Source: Acholoe squamosa (taxonomy: Eukaryota > Annelida > Polychaeta > Phyllodocida > Polynoidae). From it: 64,000 nt of DNA. Positions 1-10,550 of this stretch are shown piece after piece. Below the pieces are notes generated by a model. The model was not told where the DNA came from. It saw only the letters and a program-made list of their open reading frames with translations, and searched no databases. Both the position numbers and the translations under genes were made by a program. The stretch is taken from contig OX439050.1 in NCBI GenBank assembly GCA_949317995.1, positions 17,438,061 to 17,502,060 on the forward strand, in the 5' to 3' direction. Numbering within the stretch: position 1 is the first letter of the stretch; every line of letters starts with the position of its first letter.

Positions 1-374
1 AAAAAGCTATACACCACTGCGGATACATATGTAATGTTGTTGACAGTACATGTATGTATACTGAAATTCATGTATGCCTTTCACAATGGGGCCTTATAAT
101 AGGGAAAGTATGGGAAGCATTTAAGTGAAAGGAGCAGCTGCAGATTTATTCCTACTTATTTCCAGATAAGTAGGGAAATAACATTAGCTCTCTGCACCTG
201 ACATCCTATGGACGTGACTGGGATAATACGGTACACTTGTACGGTAGTGGTTTAATAAATGGGACTAAAAAGGAAAGCTGGAGTGTCTGTCTCTGACACA
301 ATCAGACCTAGGATCGACTACGTTTTAGCCTCTATAGATCTCAGCCAGAAATCTGCCTTATCTCAGCCAAGTAT

Positions 375-614
375 TTAACCCATTAAGGGCCCCATGATAC
401 CTCAGGAATTCACATGGGCAAATGCAGTGGGCTGTCCCATACTGCATTGGTGCATCATGCCAACCTTTTGAGAGTGTACCAACCCTGTATGATTGCCATG
501 GTGCATAAAGTAGCCATGGAAAGTTACCCACCAGGGTATACAGCCGTGTATCATGCCGACCAGAGGGGCCATCTGCATTAAGACACTATACTGCCCCTAA
601 ATGTGTAGGGTTAG
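375..614. mobile_element. TTAA-type MITE (family A), nearly complete
   Basis: The left end TTAACCCATTAAGG and right end AGGGTTAG bracket about 240 bp with inner blocks ACTGCATTGGTGCATCATGC and CATGGTGCAT. Non-coding. Confidence 0.65.
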
Positions 615-954
615 TTACGAGCATCAGACGTAATGTATAAAGACGACCACTTAGCCCTTCCCCGCCATCAGATAAAGGCAGATTTTGTTGCAAGACCAGT
701 TGATAGGTTTGTCCTAAATAAATATTATTTGTGTTTCAAAGTGAATGTATTTTAGTAGTCCAGATACCTGATCTTCTTTCTAAGCAACTGAATATAAATA
801 TATTCATTCCTCAGAGGTGGTTCAGGTGCTCAGTTATTTTGTTATGTTGAAAATATTGATTATCATTTTTTCTATCACTTTTGATTCTTTAGGTATTGTT
901 AGTGTCAACGTTTATCAGTAAAATCACAGAAAAGGTTTTATGAACTGCCTTAGG

Positions 955-1070
955 GTCCAAACCCAATGACAAGTGGGGCCTACTCCAATGTTGGGGTTGT
1001 ATGAACAGGGTACAAACCCAATGCTAAGTGGGGCCTGTATGAGCAGACCCCAAACCCCATGCTATAAGTG
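955..1070. repeat. Short local tandem repeat
   Basis: AAACCCAATG(A/C)(C/T)AAGTGGGGCC recurs near 958 and 1012, with a third diverged unit near 1051. Two and a half imperfect units, no coding meaning. Confidence 0.5.
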
Positions 1071-1241
1071 GGTTTTCCTACAGAACCAGTTAATGTGGTT
1101 AGTATTTACTCAGCCAGCAGACACTGGATACAGCCTGCACCCTAGTGCTAGGACTGCGTGCTATTGTCTCCATGTTGTCTCTGGGTCCGGTTCCACAAGC
1201 CTCGTTATGACACCCGAAACCAAGCCCTGTAGTTTGCTCTT

Positions 1242-1590
1242 TTAACCCTTTCAGGACCACACAGTGTCTTAATGCAGTAATTATACACTTTGGTCATTAT
1301 GATGCATGAATACAGCCCTGATGAGGCCCATGCCACTGCTTCATTCCTGCACCATTTCGACACTGAATGGTTGATACACTCCTAAAGGATGGCATGATGC
1401 GCCAATTCAGTGCTGGGTGTAATAAAGGATGGCATGATGCGCCAATACAGTGCTGGGTGTAATAAAGGATGGCATGATGCGCCAATACAGTGCTGGGTGT
1501 AATAAAGGATGGACAGCCTTGGTCAGTGCTGGATTCATGCTGACCATTAGGCACCATGCATTAATACATCAGCGGTGCATAAAGGGTTAA
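1242..1590. mobile_element. Family A MITE, complete, with internal 40-bp tandem expansion
   Basis: Both ends are clear: TTAACCCTTTCAGGACC on the left and ATAAAGGGTTAA on the right, giving intact TTAA at both borders. The copy is longer than the usual 240 bp because a 40-bp unit starting AAAGGATGGCATGATGCGCC is repeated three times plus a partial copy (about 1384-1512). Confidence 0.8.
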
Positions 1591-1772
1591 AATGGTGTTT
1601 AGGATGTATGGACTATGAGTGGGTATATGAGCCTCCAGGACTTAAAGGGGTAATATGGTGTTTAGGATGTATGGACTATGAGTGGGTATATGAGCCTCCA
1701 GGACTTAAAGGGTTAATATTGTGTTTAGGATGTATGGACTATGAGTGGGTATATGAGCCTCCAGGACCCGAG
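1582..1772. repeat. 63-bp tandem array, three units
   Basis: TTTAGGATGTATGGACTATG with its GAGTGGGTATATGAGCC continuation recurs with a 63-bp period (near 1593, 1656 and 1719). Because 63 is a multiple of three the array makes an open frame of repeating residues, an artefact. Each unit carries CTTAAAGGGGT/CTTAAAGGGTTAAT, so the array seems to have grown from the right border of the adjoining MITE. Confidence 0.8.
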
Positions 1773-2400
1773 AGGACCCTATAGAGGCCCTCCATGCCAC
1801 CCTACCACACACCATGTACACATGCCCTACTACCTCAGGTTACCCACTCAAACACACACCTGCCTCCTACTCCTCCTGGGCTGCTGCTGCCCCTTAAGGT
1901 CAACAAAGTTGGTACCTGACCACGCCTACAAAGCATTCACTAAAAAATCTCCTATAGATGTTATTATGTAAATGTCAGTGGTTTACTGTTGAGAATTGCT
2001 AAAACTTCCCTATACATAGGTCTAAAACTGATAAAGAACTTACTTTTTACTTCTTTTTTTTTAAGGAATTTAGAATATTATGAAAAAATAAACTGAGATT
2101 TTGAACCACCAAGACATTGTTTCGTTAAATAATTTTCATGAAATCAAAGTTTCTACCTACTATATTTACATGTAATACCCCTGAAACACCTCGCTTTTTG
2201 GTTTACCTGGGAGGGATATAAGAAGGTTTGTAGTGAGGGAATTGAGATGGGATGTAGGGAGTGAAGGAGAGGGGTAGTAGGGAATTTTTAATGGGGCCAT
2301 GTTTGTCCTGATCTGGAGTCCACAATAGGTTCTGGTGCTGGTGTTATGTCTAGTTAAGTGGTAGGGCATGCTCCATGGTACTCGTAAGGTAACCTGCATT

Positions 2401-2626
2401 CTAACCCTTGAATGGCCGCTAATGCAGGAGTGCATGATGTCCATTGGTCGCAATGATGGTTAGTCATCGGAGCTTTATACCAAACCCCAGGGAGTGTATC
2501 GATCCCGCAGGGTCGGCATGATGTGTGAATGTAACTCTGGCGAGTGACTCGCCAGGGCTGCATTCATGCATCATGATGACCAATGGGCATGATGCTCTCC
2601 TGGATTAGCGCCCCTTAAAGGGTTAA
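2401..2626. mobile_element. Family A MITE, complete
   Basis: The left end is CTAACCCTTGAATGGCC and the right end CCCCTTAAAGGGTTAA. The interior has CATGATG blocks and the hairpin GGCGAGTGACTCGCC followed by GCTGCATTCATGCATCATG. Confidence 0.75.
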
Positions 2627-2774
2627 CTGGCATGCTCCATGGTGCTCCCCACCTCTATAACTACTAATGTAGTCTGATTGTCAGTTACACAATGTGTCCA
2701 CATAGAGTATTCTATACACCCCATAGAGCACAACTAGTTACATCACTATATAAATACCTTGTACATTTACAGCA

Positions 2775-2962
2775 ATGGAAGTCTTCGGGATTTTCCTGAT
2801 TTCAATGATTTCAACTTACAAGCTCCAAAAACCTGTGACTTGCATATATTTAAAACCCAGGTGTAAAACGTATATCATATATAGGTGGTTCTATTTGAGT
2901 GATTTTGAGTATTTCAGGTTTCCATGCTCAGTCACGTCCATCCCTGCATTTATATTGAATTC
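2775..2962. repeat. Family B repeat
   Basis: GGAAGTCTTCGGGATTTTCC, then GATTTC repeats and CCAAAAACCTGTGAC, matches copies near 16550, 28310, 34252 and 52985. It tends to lie inside or beside family A elements. Confidence 0.5.
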
Positions 2963-3479
2963 AACCTGAGAGAGCCGGCATTCCCACAATGGACGTTGTG
3001 TAAGCATCTTTAGGCAGTGTGGCCCTTGAATCTAAGAGGTCATGCGCAATTTAATTTCAGAGAAGCTATTTTTGTCAATCTGTGATAAACTAAAGTTCTT
3101 CTCCATAGTCATATGTTGTCGAGATACAAAATTTATAAAAAAAAAAAAAAGAAAAATTAAAAAAACGCTGTTATTTGAATGGCTTATTATGTAGGCCTAC
3201 CTATACATATACTACCCATTCATTGTATATAATAGAAAGGAAAGACTGCAGGCGTCCCTAGTGTCAGTGATTTTCTTACCATCTAATCTGGAGGCACAGT
3301 AACATGAATAATATAAGACTGAAATGAAAATGCGAAATAATTTTTTTTTTTACAAGAATATGTCTCATGAGGATGTATCCATATTGTGCTCTATTTTCTT
3401 GGCCCCGGGTGTATTACATTTCACTCTTGAAGAGATATTGCTACGTGGGTAGAAGAAATGGATATAGACGCGTTTGAAG

Positions 3480-5133
3480 AAATGATTCCCCTCGAGGTTA
3501 AAGGCGGTAGGAGAGGCGGACGGAACCGGAAATAGTGCTGAGTGCGCACGTGCAGTGGCGCCGGAAGCAAGGTTGTTTGACCCGGAAGTGAACGATAAGC
3601 GTCTCATCAGAGCAGGCTACCGGCGTCCATTCCGCCGAATCCCGAGAAAATTGTTTAGGTATTGGAGCCAATTTAGATTCCATTTGGGGCCGAGCTCCTC
3701 TCCTTCTCCCAACTCCCCCGGTGGAATGAGCGCTCCTAACCTGGCAGCAGAGACGGGGACTACCTGGACCTACCTTTACCCGGTACACGTGTTATTATGC
3801 CTAAGGTATACATGTGTAGGTAGCAAAAGTGTGCAATCAATCGAAATAAACGCACGAAACTCACTTTTTCCTGGGCGAAAAAATAGGAGTAGTGCTTTAA
3901 TAGGTCAACCTGTTTCAGTAATAAGATTTTCAAACGTAGGAAAGTGTGTCTGTGTTGGACGGGGGGGGGGGGCATAGGAGGAGGGGAGTAAGTGGGTATA
4001 AAAGTAGGTCCTACTGCTTTGGTTTGAGGCTATAACCTCGTTGTGAGTTGAGCTGCTCGTCGCCCCTTCTGGCGGCATCGCCCATCCCGCAGCTAACATG
4101 TAAGATGGACATTGATTGGTCCCTGACGGGGTCGGCTCACATCCCACCCCGGCTTCATGATCCCCGCATCAAACATTAACCAGGGCGAGTTTCGCGCCGT
4201 TTTAGGCAACTATCGTCTGCTGCGTCCATGTTCTGCTCTCTGAGAGCTTTGTTTGGATTGTCCATTTCTGACTCTGTCAAACCTTTCTGTTTTGACCTCC
4301 CATGCTTACGAGCGCATTGTATTCAAATTGGGAAGGAGGTAGTTCTTCAAAGAAATGCTGCAAGATATTATTTCGCGTCACTTCAATTTGGAATGTTAAC
4401 TACTTCTTTATTATTGTAGAAGTGAGAAAAGCCTTTTTGGACAGAGACACTTTGAGAGGAGGAGCAATGATTGGAGAGTGTTTGGTCCTGAATCCTCCTC
4501 ACTAAAAGCCCCAATATTGGACTTCCGCAAATTTTTGGTCACCGGGCTGCCCTTTTTCTCAATACTTGTACTTTTTTCATTGCAATCATTGAAAGGGAAA
4601 AGAAATAAGCCGCAACAGTTTTAATTTAATGCCCTTGTCTCCCTGCGGCGGAGATGGAATGACCGGCAGGCTCTTGTAAAGGCGACACTCTCCTGCTCAC
4701 TATGCAATAAATTCACAAATCTCATAGGATTTCAGCAAAATAAGATTCAGAATCGTTTTCAGGAATACGCGTTCGGTCACCCACCACCACCAACAAAAAA
4801 CTAGAATAAATAATGTCTCACCGGAAGGAGGCTGCGAGATCTTGCTTAAGTTAAGTTCTCGTCGCGAGGTGGGGATCGCTTGGTCCCGGTTGTGCTATCG
4901 GCGTTCTGGGCGGCATGGACAGAATTGGAGATTTTGCAATGAAGAAGATAGGATCGGAGCCGTGCTAAAGTGGCACCGGGGGGATCAGTCTGTGAATGGG
5001 GGATTCCACCAGAGACGTAAACAATCCTATTTGTAGCACAATGCCTCAGCTGTTGTTATGCCTCTCTGTGTCTGATTTCTGAAAGGGTGGGTTGTAAAGG
5101 TTGGCTGGAGCCAATTTGGGATTTATTTTCAAT
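3480..5133. promoter_or_regulatory. CpG-rich promoter-like island
   Basis: CpG density rises sharply compared with both sides. ETS/GABP-type cores occur (CCGGAAAT near 3527, GCCGGAAGC near 3561, CCCGGAAGTG near 3580), with GCGCACGTGC near 3543 and CpG-rich stretches near 4050-4200 and 4855-4980. No TATA box is evident. The island ends at the probable first exon at 5134 and would be its TATA-less promoter and 5' UTR. A transcript running the other way is equally possible. Confidence 0.5.
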
Positions 5134-5202
5134 ATGGCGGCAAATGCCCTGTGCGAGACCGCAATTCAGGCCCTTATGTACTCAATATTGAATGTGCAAG
5201 AG
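5134..5202 (+). CDS. Probable first coding exon of an unidentified gene
   Basis: In the CpG island an ATG in a strong context (A at -3, G at +4; AATATGGCG) opens 23 codons starting MAANALCETA and ending SILNVQE, directly followed by the consensus donor AG/GTGAGT at 5203, exit phase 0. An in-frame stop lies about 40 bp upstream, so this is the first Met in its frame. The peptide is hydrophilic/amphipathic and does not look like a signal peptide, so it is not the missing Eph first exon. I do not recognise the family and cannot find exon 2. Confidence 0.5.
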
Positions 5203-5779
5203 GTGAGTTCTCGCTATAAGCCGATATTTTCTACATGAACACATGCTCAGAGGTTTTCAAAAAAATAGGGGGGGGGGGAGGCCATAGAATCTCAGTATAT
5301 TCACTAAAGGAAGGAGATGCATACATCGCTGCTGTGATAAGCCCACTTATATCACAGAATACAAATGTCCTTCATTAGGTCTGACCTGCATGTTGGTGAT
5401 CTACAAATTGGTGCATTTTAAGTCCTCAGAACGGCTTAGGTCATCGGTATTTGATAACCAGTGCACAACTTCATCATTCACCATCAGATATTACTCACCC
5501 ACCCCTCTCCCTGAACACATAGATCTGTGATTTATTTCTCATGTACAGATCATGTATTCTGATTAATAACTAACCATTTAGGGGGGCCATGCCATGTTAG
5601 AAAAAATCTAGTTATCATTATAGGTGGACCTTAGGACCTCACAGGGTTAAATGTTGGGTGCATTGACCAATGCTGCCCAAGAGGCATAAATGACAACTAG
5701 GGCACTAGTGAGTGCTGCAGTAATTAGCATCAATAATGTCAATAAGTCCATAGGCATTTCCTAAGCAAACCTTTATCTG

Positions 5780-5892
5780 TTTCCTCGGCAAACTGAGGCC
5801 TATTTCCTCAGCAAACTAAGGCCTATATTTCCTCGGCAAAATGAGGCCTATTTCCTCGGCAAAATGAGGCCTATTTCCTCGGCAAACTGTGG
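5780..5892. repeat. 23-bp tandem array, about five units
   Basis: TTTCCTCGGCAAACTGAGGC followed by CTA is repeated about five times with a 23-25-bp period and minor changes. No coding potential is evident. Confidence 0.8.
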
Positions 5893-7242
5893 TCCCTTTA
5901 CCTGTGGCTTATTCCATGGCGTCACTGACGTTGCCTAGTGATGCATTATTAGGCCTACGTCAGAAAAGGATAGCAACACCACTCTCCAAGCAGATTCTCT
6001 CGGTCTCCACTTCAGGCTTTAGTGCCTGAATACTTCGGCTATTTCAAGTCATTTTGAGATGATATTTTGGTGGCAATACATTTTGGGTATTCTCTTTCTT
6101 TCCATATCTCCCTAATAATATAATTATTTCTCTACAGATATGCTATTTTGAAGCTTTGTCTTTGCAGAAAACAATGGTCGACATTCAAAATTTGTTGTGC
6201 CTGTTGTTGACATGCAAAGATGATGACAAAATTTGTTCAAAATGTCATTTGCATCAATTCATAACCATGTGCTGTAATTCAAGTGCTGGTGAGCAGTTTT
6301 ATTATATATGGGTCCCTCAAAATATTAAAACTCTTAAAACTTAAGAGAAAAATCGAGTTAATTTTGAAAAAAAAAGTACATACATTGTCTAGCCTCTTTT
6401 GGTTTGTTCCTGGCAAGCATTTAAGCTTATTTTAATGTGATGGGGACCAGCGACGAAGTAATGCCTTTTTATATATCGGGTAATGAACAGTCAGGGCTGA
6501 CCCTACTACACACTGGTGAGGGAGCGGGGGAGGGTGGGAGAAACAGTGGGGGGATGGGGGATGTTGAAAATGACCTAAATTTGATTGAGATACTCTATGG
6601 ATGACCCCTTTTAAATCACAATGTACCCTTCGAAGGGTTAAGGAATATGAGAGGGTTCTGAGGACTGTGGGTATGGATGTGTCCTGTATTGGCTCCAATG
6701 ACCTTCAATATGGGATCCAAGTGACCCTAGATTATCCAAACTGTATCTTTATTTGCCCGAGCATGGGAGGGGGGATCAGATGGACCCGGCAGATGGAGTC
6801 CGAGATTTGTCAGGGACTACATGGGACAGTGACCGTCTGATTGGGATATACCATCCAGAACACGAAGTTTATATGTACGGCACCAATGACAATGTATGCC
6901 GCCACATTGTACGGCTTGAACATAAAGATAACTGTGCAAATACATAGTATACTACACTACCACTAGGACTTCCTATGTTTCATCCAATTTCTGCATGGTA
7001 CCAATTCCTCTATCGTCAATATGAATCACTCCTCCCTTCTAAAACACCCTTAGAGTCGTTCTGAATCCTAAAAATCACTGCCCCCCCCCCATCTTGTGGT
7101 ATTTCCTCATTGAATGATATCCCCAGCAACCAACCAAGCCCCATTCCCTTTTAGATTACAGCAATTCATGTCGGGATAACTGTCCCCATCTGAGATCCCT
7201 TCATCCCTCATCCCAGCCCTTCATGTAATAAATCCCTGTAAC

Positions 7243-7506
7243 TTTACCCTGTAAAGGCGGCCTCTGCATGGGTTCGTGTTCCTTGGTTGTCATGCATGAT
7301 GCACCAGTGCAGTGCTAGCGGGCCTACTTACCATCACTGCATTGCTGCATCATGCCGACCCTTTGGGAGTGTATCAATCACAAAAGGTGTACATACTGCA
7401 TTAATAAATGATACTGGTGAGCGAATAACTCGCCAAGGCTACATTCATGCTTCATGACGTCAAAAAAGATAGTGCATTAAAAACACTCTGCAGCCTCAAA
7501 GGGTTC
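7243..7506. mobile_element. Family A MITE, degraded ends
   Basis: Left border TTTACCCTGTAAAGGC, right border CCTCAAAGGGTTCA. The interior has GATGCACCAGTGCAGTGCT, GCATCATGCCGACCC and GGGAGTGTATCAA. Confidence 0.65.
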
Positions 7507-8710
7507 ACCAAAACACTCTCCTCCCCGAGTCTCAGAGCCCATAGATCCTGGTTTAGATCTCATAGATCTACCCGGAGAACTTGCAGACTGAGGGGTTTGG
7601 ATCCCGGATTGAGGGATCCAGATGGGATCCAGTTTGTAGTTGTCATGGTAACCATCTTGTGATGGTCATCGTCGGATCATCTCCGGGCTAGATGTGGAGA
7701 TGGACGGAACCGGAAGTGAGGGTTTATCATTATTTATGGGTAGTTATGGATGTATGATTCATACTGCGTGTAGGATATTACTGTCTGATAGAGTTTTCTT
7801 ACTTCATAAATTGGACACCAATGCTCATGAGACTGTCAGAGGAATCAGAGGATTATGCATCTAAACCCCAACCCCTCCCTCATATACTTTCCTGTAGCTA
7901 CATAGTATTCTGAAAGTGTATTTTGAAACATCAGTGGCAAAAGTGACTGACTCAGAACAGACAGGTTATGCCGCTTCCTATTGGCATCAACATAATTCTA
8001 AGATGAGGATCCTGATTTTGGAATTAGGATTAGGTTGTGATTTTGTGATCAATATCATGAGATGGGAACCCCCCTTTATCCACGCATGCGCAGAGATATG
8101 GCATACCTCCCTGCGTACCACATTCCTAAGACACCATAATGATACCGGAACTCCCAGGGTGCCTGTCGGTAGACAATCTCCCTGCAGGATAATCCCTGTC
8201 TTATTGAGGCTTTACTTCGGCGTCCATTTGGCGTTCGTTCTGGGTTCATTCAGCGTTCCTTGGTGTAGATTTACGTTAAGCCTAATCCTGGCGCTATAAG
8301 ACGTCGGCTGCAGTACGGTCCTCTATATACAGTAATGCATATCCCACCCCTGTCCATCATGGCCATTGCCTTCCTGTACTGTACTACAATACAGACCCCA
8401 CACTATCCTAATATGGTACAGAATGCCTCGCAGGTTGCCGTGTCATGGGACCTTGTCTATTAAAATTACAAAAAAAATAGTGTACCGGTAGTTCCCACAC
8501 GTGCATAGCTGTGTGGAATAGCAAAAACCTTCTTTGTATGTAGCACTGTCTAAATGTCCGCTTTTTCTGAATTACAGAGTACTGCACCCCGCCCGCCCCC
8601 CCCAAAAAAAAAAAAAAAAAAAAAGTAACGGGCTAGGCACAAAAGTTTATTTTCTCTACCACAGTGAATTATAAATAATTATGGAAAAATACTCCAACAT
8701 TCAACATTAT

Positions 8711-8905
8711 AGATTGACCTTGATTCTATACTTGACCTTGATAATGCAGTACAATGTATAGATTGACCTTGACCCCACACAAACACAGAGATGGGTAGTG
8801 TAGTTACACCAGGTTGGGTATAAAGTCCCGTTTACGTCTTGAACCTAATGACCTCTGACGGTAATGACCTTGGATGTCATCGTCAGGGGTGAAGGTCACG
8901 TCATG
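8711..8905. promoter_or_regulatory. Cluster of TCAAGGTCA-type nuclear-receptor half-sites
   Basis: TGACCTTGA, the reverse complement of TCAAGGTCA, occurs three times in under 65 bp (near 8715, 8733 and 8765). Further TGACCT/TGACCTT sites and an AAGGTCA lie to 8897. TCAAGGTCA is the extended half-site of FTZ-F1/SF-1 and ERR monomers. Function is inferred. Confidence 0.3.
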
Positions 8906-9933
8906 GAGACAGAAACCAGGCGTCTGTACCCAGAGAGGGTTTGTGTGTTAGAGTGTGTGTGTACTCTATAGTATGGGGCGTTCATAGATGGTACTACAGA
9001 GAGGGGGTGTACCCTTGTAGCCGCTTTTATGGAAATTCCTACACCCTTTTTCCTGAGAAATGGAACTGCAAAAACTTCTTGTTCCCATCACAATTTCAAC
9101 ACCTGTAGAAAAGAAAATGACACAAAGGGGCTTCGTTTTCTTGTTTTCAATTGAACATACAGTACAGGAGTGATTTCCCATGTCTTGCTGTCACACACGT
9201 TAACAATATTACAAAAGAAAATGAAAATGCCCCACATACGCATGTAGATGTAGTGAATGTAGCACTGTATATTAATGTGAGGGATGTTTTGTCACCTGGA
9301 TTTCATCCCTGTGAGTGCACGTAGAAAATGTATCACAACTGAATAGCATCAATTGATGCCACATGCCAATAGCAAATTGTATACCTACGACCATATGATC
9401 TATGTCCACCATAATGACCATGATATGTGTATGTATATACGTTTACATTCTCTATTCTGCATGTCACCAGCTATGTATTTTCTTCATTTTTTCTGTATTC
9501 CAAAAAATGTAACTAACTACAGGAAATCTTTACTCCTGTGGTACGCAAAAAAAACGTTCCTTTGGAACGAAAGTACCTAATAAACAAACAAAACAAACAA
9601 GCAGCAGACCTGTCCTTGTCAGTGTCTCTGACGTGGATATGGAGGGTGGTGATAGGTATATGGGAGGGTGTGGTCATGGTGTATATGGGCAGAGAGACAA
9701 GGAAGGCTTGTTTCATGGATACATGTAGCCTTGAATATGGCTATTGTCCCATGCTGCAAAATAAAAACAGATATTTGCCCCCAACTACCCAGATCTTGCG
9801 GATGCATTACCAAAAGCATTTACCGTTCTGTAACATGGGGTTGTTATTATTTCAAGGTCACCAGTGAATCTTTCTCACTATTTGAGTTTGAGTTTTTGAG
9901 TTCATGGTACTAGGAGTCTAAATAATCATGTGC

Positions 9934-10100
9934 CTATACGGCACATGGCTATTGTATTATTGACCAATGGGAAGCATCCCTGGTATTTACTGCGGAGACG
10001 GGGGCTGAAGGTGTTAGTCATAGTGCAGTCGGGGTCTAATGGCGGCCTTTATAGCCTAATGTGCTAATGCCCTATATGCACACCATGGCGACAAATCAGC
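9934..10100 (+). repeat. Family D repeat, copy 1
   Basis: CTATACGGCACATGGCTATT, then ATTATTGACCAATGGGA and GCGGAGACGGGGGCTGA ... GTCGGGGTCTAATGGCGGCC, is the inverse of 50150-50391. Compared with that copy, about 100 bp is absent at the GGCACCCC/GCATCCC point. Confidence 0.65.
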
Positions 10101-10240
10101 GTAATGCAATATGCAGTATTTAAAGGGCCACTGCCATTAAAGCGCTCTGTGTTTATTAAAGAGCCACTGTACAGACTGTGCACCTTAATGCCTTATAGTG
10201 ATACATCACATGATGGCGTCCATGTCTGTACATAAACACA

Positions 10241-10255
10241 CCACCAGGGGGCGGC
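10241..10255 (+). promoter_or_regulatory. CTCF-like motif
   Basis: CCACCAGGGGGCGGC matches the bilaterian CTCF core closely. Other similar sites occur near 12744, 21407 (inverted), 25576 and 56772. Confidence 0.3.
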
Positions 10256-10309
10256 ACATTAACGGTACTTTGAATACAGTCTTATCTTCACCTTAAATCT
10301 ACCACCAGA

Positions 10310-10550
10310 ATGCTGCTACCCTGTAATAGCTACATGATGCCTCCAGGTTCATGTCCCTTTGTTGTCATGATGCACCAATGCAGTACTTGCACTGTACTAA
10401 TGCATCATGACAATCCCGTGGAAGTGTATCTGTCACATAGGGTCAGTGTGATTTGTGAATGCAGAAGTGGCGAGTTACTCACCAGTGCTACATTCATGCA
10501 TCATGATGACCGTTAGGATTAATACAGTTATGTACTTAAAGGGTTAGCTT
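10310..10550. mobile_element. Family A MITE
   Basis: The right end is CTTAAAGGGTTAG. Inside are CATGATGCACCAATGCAGTA, GGCGAGTTACTCACC and CATTCATGCATCATGATGACC. The left end is degraded. Confidence 0.65.

Larger units (their letters stand above)
5203..9933. other. Gene-free stretch
   Basis: Apart from the tandem array, a MITE, the half-site cluster and a poly-A run (about 8604-8624), I see no exon-like or RNA-gene signal. An MFS-like or long frame is absent; all open frames are short and compositionally ordinary. Confidence 0.5.

Noticed and set aside
1575..1784. Repetitive peptide frame (GCMDYEWVYEPPGLKG units)
   Set aside because: It results from a 63-bp tandem array; the frame stays open only because 63 is divisible by three.
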